This document shows positions 39,290-54,200 of a stretch of 64,000 bases of DNA, piece after piece. Below the pieces are notes generated by a model. The model saw only the letters and a list, made by a program, of their open reading frames with translations. It made no database searches and had not been told where the DNA came from. Made by a program: the position numbers and the translations under genes. Position 1 is the first letter of the stretch. Each line of letters starts with the position of its first letter. The DNA is taken from NCBI GenBank assembly GCA_037349105.1, contig JAYJMM010000038.1, positions 2,826,501 through 2,890,500 of the forward strand. The letters are read 5' to 3'. This stretch comes from Limnomonas spitsbergensis (Eukaryota; Chlorophyta; Chlorophyceae; Chlamydomonadales).

Positions 39290-42200
39290 GATGACATGAC
39301 TACATGGGTTTATGCCCGGGCAATGTATGCCATGTTAATGAACAGCTGCAAGAAGCCCTGACATGATGACACAGGTTCATGCCAGCACAACGTAAGACAT
39401 GTAAATGAACAGCTGCAAAAAGCCCTGACATGATGACACAGGTTCATGCCAGCACAACGTAAGACATGTAAATGAACAGCTGCAAGAAGCCCTGACATGA
39501 TGACACAGGTTCATGCCAGCACAACGTAAGACATGTAAATGAACAGCTGCAAGAAGCCCTAACATGATGACACAGGTTCATGCCAGCACAACGTAAGACA
39601 TGTAAATGAACAGCTGCAAGAAGCCCTGACATGATGACACAGGTTCATGCCAGCACAACGTAAGACATGTAAATGAACAGCTGCAAGAAGCCCTGACATG
39701 ATGACACAGGTTCATGCCAGCACAACGTATGACATGTAAATGAACAGCTGCAAGAAGCCCTGACATGATGACACAGGTTCATGCCAGCACAACGTAAGAC
39801 ATGTAAATGAACAGCTGCAAGAAGCCCTGACATGATGACACAGGTTCATGCCAGCACAACGTATGACATGTAAATGAACAGCTGCAAGAAGCCCTGACAT
39901 GATGACACAGGTTCATGCCAGCACAACGTATGACATGTAAATGAACAGCTGCAAGAAGCCCTGACATGATGACACAGGTTCATGCCAGCACAACGTAAGA
40001 CATGTAAATGAACAGCTGCAAGAAGCCCTGACATGATGACACAGGTTCATGCCAGCACAACGTAAGACATGTAAATGAACAGCTGCAAGAAGCCCTGACA
40101 TGATGACACAGGTTCATGCCAGCACAACGTATGACATGTAAATGAACAGCTGCAAGAAGCCCTGACATGATGACACAGGTTCATGCCAGCACAACGTATG
40201 ACATGTAAATGAACAGCTGCAAGAAGCCCTGACATGATGACACAGGTTCATGCCAGCACAACGTAAGACATGTAAATGAACAGCTGCAAGAAGCCCTGAC
40301 ATGATGACACAGGTTCATGCCAGCACAACGTAAGACATGTAAATGAACAGCTGCAAGAAGCCCTGACATGATGACACAGGTTCATGCCAGCACAACGTAA
40401 GACATGTAAATGAACAGCTGCAAGAAGCCCTGACATGATGACACAGGTTCATGCCAGCACAACGTATGACATGTAAATGAACAGCTGCAAGAAGCCCTGA
40501 CATGATGACACAGGTTCATGCCAGCACAACGTAAGACATGTAAATGAACAGCTGCAAGAAGCCCTGACATGATGACACAGGTTCATGCCAGCACAACGTA
40601 AGACATGTAAATGAACAGCTGCAAGAAGCCCTGACATGATGACACAGGTTCATGCCAGCACAACGTAAGACATGTAAATGAACAGCTGCAAGAAGCCCTG
40701 ACATGATGACACAGGTTCATGCCAGCACAACGTATGACATGTAAATGAACAGCTGCAAGAAGCCCTGACATGATGACACAGGTTCATGCCAGCACAACGT
40801 AAGACATGTAAATGAACAGCTGCAAGAAGCCCTGACATGATGACACAGGTTCATGCCAGCACAACGTATGACATGTAAATGAACAGCTGCAAGAAGCCCT
40901 GACATGATGACACAGGTTCATGCCAGCACAACGTAAGACATGTAAATGAACAGCTGCAAGAAGCCCTGACATGATGACACAGGTTCATGCCAGCACAACG
41001 TATGACATGTAAATGAACAGCTGCAAGAAGCCCTGACATGATGACACAGGTTCATGCCAGCACAACGTAAGACATGTAAATGAACAGCTGCAAGAAGCCC
41101 TGACATGATGACACAGGTTCATGCCAGCACAACGTAAGACATGTAAATGAACAGCTGCAAGAAGCCCTGACATGATGACACAGGTTCATGCCAGCACAAC
41201 GTATGACATGTAAATGAACAGCTGCAAGAAGCCCTGACATGATGACACAGGTTCATGCCAGCACAACGTATGACATGTAAATGAACAGCTGCAAGAAGCC
41301 CTGACATGATGACACAGGTTCATGCCAGCACAACGTATGACATGTAAATGAACAGCTGCAAGAAGCCCTGACACTGATGACACAGGTTCATGCCAGCACA
41401 ACGTAAGACATGTAAATGAACAGCTGCAAGAAGCCCTGACATGATGACACAGGTTCATGCCAGCACAACGTAAGACATATAAATGAACAGCTGCAAGAAG
41501 CCCTGACATGATGACACAGGTTCATGCCAGCACAACGTATGACATGTAAATGAACAGCTGCAAGAAGCCCTGACATGATGACACAGGTTCATGCCAGCAC
41601 AACGTAAGACATGTAAATGAACAGCTGCAAGAAGCCCTGACATGATGACACAGGTTCATGCCAGCACAACGTATGACATGTAAATGAACAGCTGCAAGAA
41701 GCCCTGACATGATGACACAGGTTCATGCCAGCACAACGTAAGACATGTAAATGAACAGCTGCAAGAAGCCCTGACATGATGACACAGGTTCATGCCAGCA
41801 CAACGTATGACATGTAAATGAACAGCTGCAAGAAGCCCTGACATGATGACACAGGTTCATGCCAGCACAACGTAAGACATGTAAATGAACAGCTGCAAGA
41901 AGCCCTGACATGATGACACAGGTTCATGCCAGCACAACGTAAGACATGTAAATGAACAGCTGCAAGAAGCCCTGACATGATGACACAGGTTCATGCCAGC
42001 ACAACGTAAGACATGTAAATGAACAGCTGCAAGAAGCCCTGACATGATGACACAGGTTCATGCCAGCACAACGTATGACATGTAAATGAACAGCTGCAAG
42101 AAGCCCTGACATGATGACACAGGTTCATGCCAGCACAACGTATGACATGTAAATGAACAGCTGCAAGAAGCCCTGACATGATGACACAGGTTCATGCCAG

Positions 42201-45200
42201 CACAACGTATGACATGTAAATGAACAGCTGCAAGAAGCCCTGACATGATGACACAGGTTCATGCCAGCACAACGTAAGACATGTAAATGAACAGCTGCAA
42301 GAAGCCCTGACATGATGACACAGGTTCATGCCAGCACAACGTATGACATGTAAATGAACAGCTGCAAGAAGCCCTGACATGATGACACAGGTTCATGCCA
42401 GCACAACGTATAGACATGTAAATGAACAGCTGCAAGAAGCCCTGACATGATGACACAGGTTCATGCCAGCACAACGTAATGACATGTAAATGAACAGCTG
42501 CAAGAAGCCCTGACATGATGACACAGGTTCATGCCAGCACAACGTATGACATGTAAATGAACAGCTGCAAGAAGCCCTGACATGATGACACAGGTTCATG
42601 CCAGCACAACGTAAGACATGTAAATGAACAGCTGCAAGAAGCCCTGACATGATGACACAGGTTCATGCCAGCACAACGTAATGACATGTAAATGAACAGC
42701 TGCAAGAAGCCCTGACATGATGACACAGGTTCATGCCAGCACAACGTAAGACATGTAAATGAACAGCTGCAAGAAGCCCTGACATGATGACACAGGTTCA
42801 TGCCAGCACAACGTATGACATGTAAATGAACAGCTGCAAGAAGCCCTGACATGATGACACAGGTTCATGCCAGCACAACGTAAGACATGTAAATGAACAG
42901 CTGCAAGAAGCCCTGACATGATGACACAGGTTCATGCCAGCACAACGTATGACATGTAAATGAACAGCTGCAAGAAGCCCTGACATGATGACACAGGTTC
43001 ATGCCAGCACAACGTAAGACATGTAAATGAACAGCTGCAAGAAGCCCTGACATGATGACACAGGTTCATGCCAGCACAACGTATGACATGTAATGAACAG
43101 CTGCAAGAAGCCCTGACATGATGACACAGGTTCATGCCAGCACAACGTAAGACATGTAAATGAACAGCTGCAAGAAGCCCTGACATGATGACACAGGTTC
43201 ATGCCAGCACAACGTAAGACATGTAAATGAACAGCTGCAAGAAGCCCTGACATGATGACACAGGGTTCATGCCAGCACAACGTATGACATGTAAATGAAC
43301 AGCTGCAAGAAGCCCTGACATGATGACACAGGTTCATGCCAGCACAACGTAAGACATGTAAATGAACAGCTGCAAGAAGCCCTGACATGATGACACAGGT
43401 TCATGCCAGCACAACGTAATGACATGTAAATGAACAGCTGCAAGAAGCCCTGACATGATGACACAGGTTCATGCCAGCACAACGTAAGACATGTAAATGA
43501 ACAGCTGCAAGAAGCCCTGACATGATGACACAGGTTCATGCCAGCACAACGTATGACATGTAAATGAACAGCTGCAAGAAGCCCTGACATGATGACACAG
43601 GTTCATGCCAGCACAACGTAAGACATGTAAATGAACAGCTGCAAGAAGCCTGACATGATGACACAGGTTCATGCCAGCACAACGTAATGACATGTAAATG
43701 AACAGCTGCAGAAGCCCTGACATGATGACACAGGTTCATGCCAGCACAACGTAAGACATGTAAATGAACAGCTGCAAGAAGCCCTGACATGATGACCACA
43801 GGTTCATGCCAGCACAACGTAATGACATGTAAATGAAACAGCTGCAAGAAGCCCTGACATGATGACACAGGTTCATGCCAGCACAACGTAAGACATGTAA
43901 ATGAACAGCTGCAAGAAGCCCTGACATGATGACACAGGTTCATGCCAGCACAACGTATGACATGTAAATGAACAGCTGCAAGAAGCCCTGACATGATGAC
44001 ACAGGTTCATGCCAGCACAACGTAATGACATGTAAATGAACAGCTGCAAGAAGCCCTGACATGATGACACAGGTTCATGCCAGCACAACGTATAGACATG
44101 TAAATGAACAGCTGCAAGAAGCCCTGACATGATGACACAGGTTCATGCCAGCACAACGTAAGACATGTAAATGAACAGCTGCAAGAAGCCCTGACATGAT
44201 GACACAGGTTCATGCCAGCACAACGTATGACATGTAAATAAACAGCTGCAAGAAGCCCTGACATGATGACACAGGTTCATGCCAGCACAACGTAAGACAT
44301 GTAAATGAACAGCTGCAAGAAGCCCTGACATGATGACACAGGTTCATGCCAGCACAACGTATGACATGTAAATGAACAGCTGCAAGAAGCCCTGACATGA
44401 TGACACAGGTTCATGCCAGCACAACGTATGACATGTAAATGAACAGCTGCACAGAAGCCCTGACATGATGACACAGGTTCATGCCAGCACAACGTATGAC
44501 ATGTAAATGAACAGCTGCAAGAAGCCCTGACATGATGACACAGGTTCATGCCAGCACAACGTAGACATGTAAATGAACAGCTGCAAGAAGCCCTGACATG
44601 ATGACACAGGTTCATGCCAGCACAACGTAAGACATGTAAATGAACAGCTGCAAGAAGCCCTGACATGATGACACAGGTTCATGCCAGCACAACGTAAGAC
44701 ATGTAAATGAACAGCTGCAAGAAGCCCTGACATGATGACACAGGTTCATGCCAGCACAACGTAAGACATGTAAATGAACAGCTGCAAGAAGCCCTGACAT
44801 GATGACACAGGTTCATGCCAGCACAAACGTAAGACATGTAAATGAACAGCTGCAAGAAGCCCTGACATGATGACACAGGTTCATGCCAGCACAACGTAGA
44901 CATGTAAATGAACAGCTGCAAGAAGCCCTGACATGATGACACAGGGTTCATGCCAGCACAACGTATGACATGTAAATGAACAGCTGCAAGAAGCCCTGAC
45001 ATGATGACACAGGTTCATGCCAGCACAACGTAATGACATGTAAATGAACAGCTGCAAGAAGCCCTGACATGATGACACAGGTTTCATGGCCAGCACAACG
45101 TAAGACATGTAAATGACAGCTGCAAGAAGCCCTGACATGATGACACAGGTTCATGCCAGCACAACGTATGACATGTAAATGAACAGCTGCAAGAAGCCCT

Positions 45201-48200
45201 GACATGATGACACAGGTTCATGCCAGCACAACGTAAGACATGTAAATGAACAGCTGCAAGAAGCCCTGACATGATGACACAGGTTCATGCCAGCACAACG
45301 TATGACATGTAAATGAACAGCTGCAAGAAGCCCTGACATGATGACACAGGTTCATGCCAGCACAACGTATGACATGTAAATGAACAGCTGCAGAAGCCCT
45401 GACATGATGACACAGGTTCATGCCAGCACAACGTATGACATGTAAATGAACAGCTGCAAGAAGCCCTGACATGATGACACAGGTTCATGCCAGCACAACG
45501 TATAGACATGTAAATGAACAGCTGCAAGAAGCCCTGACATGATGACACAGGGTTCATGCCAGCACAACGTAAGACATGTAATGAACAGCTGCAAAGAAGC
45601 CCTGACATGATGACACAGGTTCATGCCAGCACAACGTAAGACATGTAAATGAAACAGCTGCAAGAAGCCCTGACATGATGACACAGGTTCATGCCAGCAC
45701 AACGTATGACATGTAAATGAACAGCTGCAAGAAGCCCTGACATGATGACACAGGTTCATGCCAGCACAACGTAAGACATGTAATGAACAGCTGCAAGAAG
45801 CCCTGACATGATGACACAGGTTCATGCCAGCACAACGTATGACATGTAAATGAACAGCTGCAAGAAGCCCTGACATGATGACACAGGTTCATGCCAGCAC
45901 AACGTAAGACATGTAAATGAACAGCTGCAAGAAGCCCTGACATGATGACACAGGTTCATGCCAGCACAACGTATGACATGTAAATGAACAGCTGCAAGAA
46001 GCCCTGACATGATGACACAGGTTCATGCCAGCACAACGTAAGACATGTAAATGAACAGCTGCAAGAAGCCCTGACATGATGACACAGGTTCATGCCAGCA
46101 CAACGTAATGACATGTAAATGAACAGCTGCAAGAAGCCCTGACATGATGACACAGGTTCATGCCAGCACAACGTATGACATGTAAATGAACAGCTGCAAG
46201 AAGCCCTGACATGATGACACAGGTTCATGCCAGCACAACGTATGACATGTAAATGAACAGCTGCAAGAAGCCCTGACATGATGACACAGGTTCATGCCAG
46301 CACAACGTAAGACATGTAAATGAACAGCTGCAAGAAGCCCTGACATGATGACACAGGTTCATGCCAGCAACAAACGTATGACATGTAAATGAACCGCTGC
46401 AAAGAAGCCCTGACATGATGACACAGGTTCATGCCAGCACAACGTATGACATGTAAATGAACAGCTGCAAGAAGCCCTGACATGATGACACAGGTTCATG
46501 CCAGCACAACGTAAGACATGTAAAGTGAACAGCTGCAAGAAAGCCCTGACATGATGACACAGGTTCATGCCAGCACAACGTATGACATGTAAATGAACAG
46601 CTGCAAGAAGCCCTGAATGATGACACAGGTTCATGCCAGCACACGTATGACATGTAAATGAACAGCTGCAAGAAGCCCTGACATGATGAACACAGGTTCA
46701 TGCCAGCACAACGTAGACATGTAAATGAACAGCTGCAAGAAGCCCTGACATGATGACACAGGTTCATGCCAGCACAACGTAATGACATGTAAATGAACAG
46801 CTGCAAGAAGCCCTGACATGATGACACAGGTTCATGCCATGCACAACGTAAGACATGTAAATGAACGACTGCAAGAAGCCCTGACATGATGAACAGGTTC
46901 ATGCCAGCCAACGTATGACATGTAAATGAACAGCTGCAAGAAGCCCTGACATGATGACACAGGTTCATGCTCAGCACAACGTATGACATGTAAATGAACA
47001 GCTGCAAGAAGCCTGACATGATGAACACAGGTTCATGCCAGCACAACGTATGACATGTAAATGAACAGCTGCAAGAAGCCCTGACATGATGACACAGGTT
47101 CATGCAGCACAACGTATGACAGGTAAATGAACAGCTGCAAGAAGCCCTGACCTGATGACACAGGTTCATGGCCAGCACAACGTAAGACATGTAAATGAAC
47201 AGCTGCAAGAAGCCCTGACATGATGACACAGGTTCATGCCAGCACAACGTAAGACATGATAAATGAACAGCTGCAAGAAGCCCTGACATGATGACAACAG
47301 GTAGATGCAAGCACAACGTATGACATGTAAAATGGAACAAAGAAACTTGCAAGAAGCCCTGACATGATTACAACATGTTCATAGGCCATCACACGACGTG
47401 AAGACATGTCAATGAACAGCTGCAAGAGCCCTTGCTGATGACACAGGTTCATGCCAGCACAACGTCTTGACATGTAAATAGTAACAGCTGCAAGAACAGC
47501 CTGACGATAATTCACAAGGTTCAGTTGCCAGCACAACTTAAGACTTAATGAATCAGCTGCAAGAGCCCTGACATGATGACACAGGTTCATGCCAGCACAA
47601 CGTATTACATGTAAATGAACAGCTGCAAGAAGCCCTGACATGATGACACAGGTTCATGCCAGCACAACGTATGACATGTAAATGAACAGCTGCAAGAAGC
47701 CCCTGACATGATGACACAGGTTCATGCCAGCACAACGTAAGACATGTAAATGAACAGCTTCAAGAAGCCCTGACATGATGACACAGGTTCATGCCAGCAC
47801 AACGTATGACATGTAAATGAACAGCTGCAAGAAGCCCTGACATGATGACTACAGGTTCATGCCAGCACAACGTAAGACATGTAAATGAACAGCTGCAAGA
47901 AGCCCTGACATGATGACACAGGTTCATGCCAGCACAACGTAAGACATATAAATGAAACAGCTGCAAGAAGCCCTGACATGATGACACAGGTTCATGCCAG
48001 CACAACGTATGACATGTAAATGAACAGCTGCAAGAAGCCCTGACATGATGACACAGGTTCATGCCAGCACAACGTAAGACATGTAAATGAACAGCTGCAA
48101 GAAGCCCTGACATGATGACACAGGTTCATGCCAGCACAACGTATGACATGTAAATGAACAGCTGCAAGAAGCCCTGACATGATGACACAGGTTCATGCCA

Positions 48201-51200
48201 GCACAACGTAAGACATGTAAATGAACAGCTGCAAGAAGCCCTGACATGATGACACAGGTTCATGCCAGCACAACGTATGACATGTAAATGACAGCTGCAA
48301 GAAGCCCTGACATGAGACACAGGTTCATGCCAGCACAACTTAAGACATGTAATGAACAGCTGCAGAAGCCTGACATGATGACACAGGTTCATGCCAGCAC
48401 AACGTAAGACATGTAAATGAACAGCTGCAAGAAGCCCTGACATGATGACACAGGTTCATGCCAGCACAACGTAAGACATGTAAATGAACAGCTGCAAGAA
48501 GCCCCTGACATGATGACACAGGTTCATGCCAGCACATACCGTATGACATTGTAAATGAACAGCTGCAAGAAGCCCTGACATGATGACACAGGTTCATGCC
48601 AGCACAACGTAGAACATGTAATGAACAGCTGCAAGAAGCCCTGACATGAGACACAGGTTCATGCCAGCACAACGTATGACATGTAAATGAACAGCTGCAA
48701 GAAGCCCTGACATGATGACAACAGGTTCATGCCAGCACAACGTAAGACATGTAAATGAACAGCTGCAAGAAGCCTGACATGATGACACAGGTTCATGCCA
48801 GCACAACGTATGACATGTAAATAAACAGCTGCAAGAAGCCCTGACATGATGACACAGGTTCATGCCAGCACAACGTAAGACATGTAAATGAACAGCTGCA
48901 AGAAGCCCTGACATGATGACACAGGTTCATGCCAGCACAACGTATGACATGTAAATGAACAGCTGCAAGAAGCCCTGACATGATGACACAGGTTCATGCC
49001 AGCACAACGTATGACATGTAAATGAACAGCTGCAAGAAGCCCTGACATGATGACACAGGTTCATGCCAGCACAACGTAAGACATGTAAATGAACAGCTGC
49101 AAGAAGCCCTGACATGATGACACAGGTTCATGCCAGCACAACGTAAGACATGTAAATTGAACAGCTGCAAGAAGCCCTGACTGATGACACAGGTTCATGC
49201 CAGCACAACGTATGACATGTAAATGAACAGCTGCAAGAAGCCCTGACATGATGACACAGGTTCATGCCAGCACAACGTAAGACATGTAAATGAACAGCTG
49301 CAAGAAGCCCTGACATGATGACACAGGTTCATGCCAGCACAACGTAAGACATGTAAATGAACAGCTGCAAGAAGCCCTGACATGATGACACAGGTTCATG
49401 CCAGCACAACGTAAGACATGTAAATGAACAGCTGCAAGAAGCCCTGAAATGATGACACAGGTTCATGCCAGCACAACGTATGACATGTAAATGAACAGCT
49501 GCAAGAAGCCCTGACATGATGACACAGGTTCATGCCAGCACAACGTAAGACATGTAAATGAACAGCTGCAAGAAGCCCTGACATGATGACACAGGTTCAT
49601 GCCAGCACAACGTATTGACATGTAAATGAACAGCTGCAAGAAGCCCTGACATGATGACACAGGTTCATGCCAGCACAACGTATGACATGTAAATGAACAG
49701 CTGCAAGAAGCCCTGACCATGATGACACAGGTTCATGCCAGCACAACGTAAGGACATGTAAATGAACAGCTGCAAGAAGCCCTGACATGATGACACAGGT
49801 TCATGCCAGCACAACCGTATGACATGTAAATGAACAGCTGCCAAGAAGCCCTGACATGATGACACAGGTTCATGCCAGCACAACGTAGGACATGTAAATG
49901 AACAGCTGCAAGAAGCCCTGACATGATGACACAGGTTCATGCCAGCACAACGTATGACATGTAAATGAACAGCTGCAAGAAGCCCTGACATGATGACACA
50001 GGTTCATGCCAGCACAACGTAAGACATGTAAATGAACAGCTGCAAGAAGCCCTGACATGATGACACAGGTTCATGCCAGCACAACGTATGACATGTAAAT
50101 GAACAGCTGCAAGAAGCCCTGACATGATGACACAGGTTCATGCCAGCACAACGTAAGACATGTAAAATGAACAGCTGCAAGAAGCCCTGACATGATGACA
50201 CAGGTTCTGCCAGCACAAACGTATGACATGTAAATGAACAGCTGCAAGAAGCCCTGACATGATGACACAGGTTCATGCCAGCACAACAGTATAGACATGT
50301 AAGATGAACAGCTGCAGAAGCCCTGACATGATGACACAGGTTCATGCCAGCACAACGTATGACATGTAAATAAACAGCTGCAAGAAGCCCTGACATGATG
50401 ACACAGGTTCATGCCAGCACAACGTAAGACATGTAAATGAACAGCTGCAAGAAGCCTGACATGATGACACAGGTTCATGCCAGCACAACGTATGACATGT
50501 AAAATGAACAGCTGCAAGAAGCCCTGACATGTATGACACAGGTTCATGCACGCACAACGTAAGACATGTAATGAACAGCTGCAAGAAGCCCTGACATGAT
50601 GACACAGGTTCATGCCAGCACACGTATGACATGTAAATGAACAGCTGCAAGAAGCCCTGACATGATGACTACAGGTTCATGCCAGCACAACGTAAGACAT
50701 GTAAATGAACAGCTGCAAGAAGCCCTGACATGATGACACAGGTTCATGCCAGCACAACGTATGACATGTAAATGAAACAGCTGCAAGAAGCCCTGACATG
50801 ATGACACAGGTTCATGCCAGCACAACGTAAGACATGTAAATGAACAGCTGCAAGAAGCCCTGACATGATGACACAGGTTCATGCCAGCACAACGTATGAC
50901 ATGTAAATGAACAGCTGCAAGAAGCCCTGACATGATGACACAGGTTCATGCCAGCACAACGTAGACATGTAAATGAACAGCTGCAAGAAGCCCTGACATG
51001 ATGACACAGGTTCATGCCAGCACAACGTAAGACATGTAAATGAACAGCTGCAAGAAGCCCTGACATGATGACACAGGTTCATGCCAGCACAACGTAAGAC
51101 ATGTAAATGAACAGCTGCAAGAAGCCCTGACATGATGACACAGGTTCATGCCAGCACAACGTATGACATGTAAATGAACAGCTGCAAGAAGCCCTGACAT

Positions 51201-54200
51201 GATGACACAGGTTCATGCCAGCACAACGTAAGACATGTAAATGAACAGCTGCAAGAAGCCCTGACATGATGACACAGGTTCATGCCAGCACAACGTATAG
51301 ACATGTAAATGAACAGCTGCAAGAAGCCCTGACATGATGACACAGGTTCATGCCAGCACAACGTAAGACATGTAAATGAAACAGCTGCAAGAAGCCCTGA
51401 CATGATGACACAGGTTTCATGCCAGCACAACGTATGACATGTAAATGAACAGCTGCAAGAAGCCCTGACATGATGACACAGGTTCATGCCAGCACAACGT
51501 AAGACATGTAAATGAACAGCTGCAAGAAGCCCTGACATGATGACACAGGTTCATGCCAGCACAACGTATGACATGTAAATGAACAGCTGCAAGAAGCCCT
51601 GACATGATGACACAGGTTCATGCCAGCACAACGTATGACATGTAAATGAACAGCTGCAAGAAGCCCTGACATGATGACACAGGTTCATGCCAGCACAACG
51701 TATGACATGTAAATGAACAGCTGCAAGAAGCCCTGACATGATGACACAGGTTCATGCCAGCACAACGTATGACATGTAAATGAACAGCTGCAAGAAGCCC
51801 TGACATGATGACACAGGTTCATGCCAGCACAACGTATGACATGTAAATGAACAGCTGCAAGAAGCCCTGACATGATGACAAGGTTCATGCCAGCACAACG
51901 TAAGACATGTAAATGAACAGCTGCAAGAAGCCCTGACGTGATGACACGGTTCATGCCAGCACGAACGTAAGACATGTTAAATAACAGCTGCAAGAAGCAC
52001 CTGACATGATGACACAGGTTCATGCCAGCACAACGTAATGACATGTAAATGAACAGCTGCAAGAAGCCCTGACATGATGACACAGGTTCATGCCAGCACA
52101 ACGTATGACATGTAAATGAACAGCTGCAAGAAGCCCTGACATGATGACACAGGTTCATGCCAGCACAACGTAAGACATGTAAATGAACAGCTGCAAGAAG
52201 CCCTGACATGATGACACAGGTTCATGCCAGCACAACGTATGACATGTAAATGAACAGCTGCAAGAAGCCCTGACATGATGACACAGGTTCATGCCAGCAC
52301 AACGTAAGACATGTAATGAACAGCTGCAAGAAGCCCTGACATGATGACACAGGTTCATGCCAGCACAACGTAATGACATGTAAATGAACAGCTGCAAGAA
52401 GCCCTGACATGATGACACAGGTTCATGCCAGCACAACGTAATGACATGTAAATGAACAGCTGCAAGAAGCCCTGACATGATGACACAGGTTCATGCCAGC
52501 ACAACGTATGACATGTAAATGAACAGCTGCAAGAAGCCCTGACATGATGACACAGGTTCATGCCAGCACAACGTATGACATGTAAATGAACAGCTGCAAG
52601 AAGCCCTGACATGATGACACAGGGTTCATTGCCAGCACAACGTAAGACATGTAAATGAACAGCTGCAAGAAGCCCTGGACATGAGGACACTAGGGTTCAT
52701 GCCAGCACAACGTATGACATGTACATTGAACAGCTGCAAGAATGCCCTGACATGATGACACAGGGTTCCATGCCCAGCACAACGTAAGACATGTAAATGA
52801 ACAGCTGCAAGAAGCCCTGACATGATGACACAGGTTCATGCCAGCACAACGTATGACATGGTAAATGAACAGCTGCAAGAAGCCCTGACATGATGACACA
52901 GGTTTCATTGCCAGCACAAACGTATGACAGGTAAAGTGAACAGCTTGCAAGAAGCCCTGACATGACTGACACAGGTTCATGCCAGCACAACGGAGCATGT
53001 AATGAACAGCTGCAAGAGCCTGACATGATGCACAGGTTCAGCCAGCACAACGTAAGACATGTAATGAACAGCTGCAAGAAGCCCTGACATGATGACAACA
53101 GGTTCATGCCAGCACAACGTAATGACATGTAAATGAACAGCTGCAGAAGCCCTGACATGATGACACAGGTTCATGCCAGCCCTGACATGATGACACAGGT
53201 TCATGCCAGCACAACGTAGACATGTAAAATGAACAGCTGCAAGAAAGCCCTGACATGATGACACAGGTTCATTGCAGCACAACGTAAGACATGTAAATGA
53301 ACAGCTGCAAGAAGCCCTGACATGATGACACAGGTTCATGCAGCACAACGTAGACATGTAAATGAACAGCTGCAAGAAGCCCTGACATGATGACACAGGT
53401 TCATGCCAGCACAACGTATGACATGTAAATGAACAGCTGCAAAGAAGCCCTGACATGATGACACAGGTTCATGCCAGCACAACGTAGACATGTAAATGAC
53501 AGCTGCAAGAAGCCCTGACATGATGACACAGGTTCATGCCAGCACAACGTATGACAATGTAAAATGAACAGCTGCAAGAAGCCTGACATGATGACACAGG
53601 TTCATGCCAGCACAACGTAATGACATGTAAATGAACAGCTGCAGAAGCCCTGACATGATGACACAGGTTCATGCCAGCACAACGTATGACATGTAAATGA
53701 ACAGCTTGCAAGAAGCCCTGACATGATGACACAGGTTCATGCCAGCACAACGTAAGACATGTAAATGAACAGCTGCAAGAAGCCCTGACATGATGACACA
53801 GGTTCATGCCAGCACAAACGTATGACATGTAAATGAACAGCTGCAAGAAGCCCTGACATGATGACACAGGTTCATGCCAGCACAACGTAAGACATGTAAA
53901 TGAACAGCTGCAAGAAGCCCTGACATGATGACACAGTTCATGCCAGCACAACGTATGACATGTAAATGAACAGCTGCAAGAAGCCCTGACATGATGACAC
54001 AGGTTCATGCCAGCACAACGTATGACATGTAAATGAACAGCTGCAAGAAGCCCTGACATGATGACACAGGTTCATGCCAGCACAACGTAAGACATGTAAA
54101 TGAACAGCTGCAAGAAGCCCTGACATGATGACACAGGTTCATGCCAGCACAACGTAAGACATGTAAATGAACAGCTGCAAGAAGCCCTGACATGATGACA

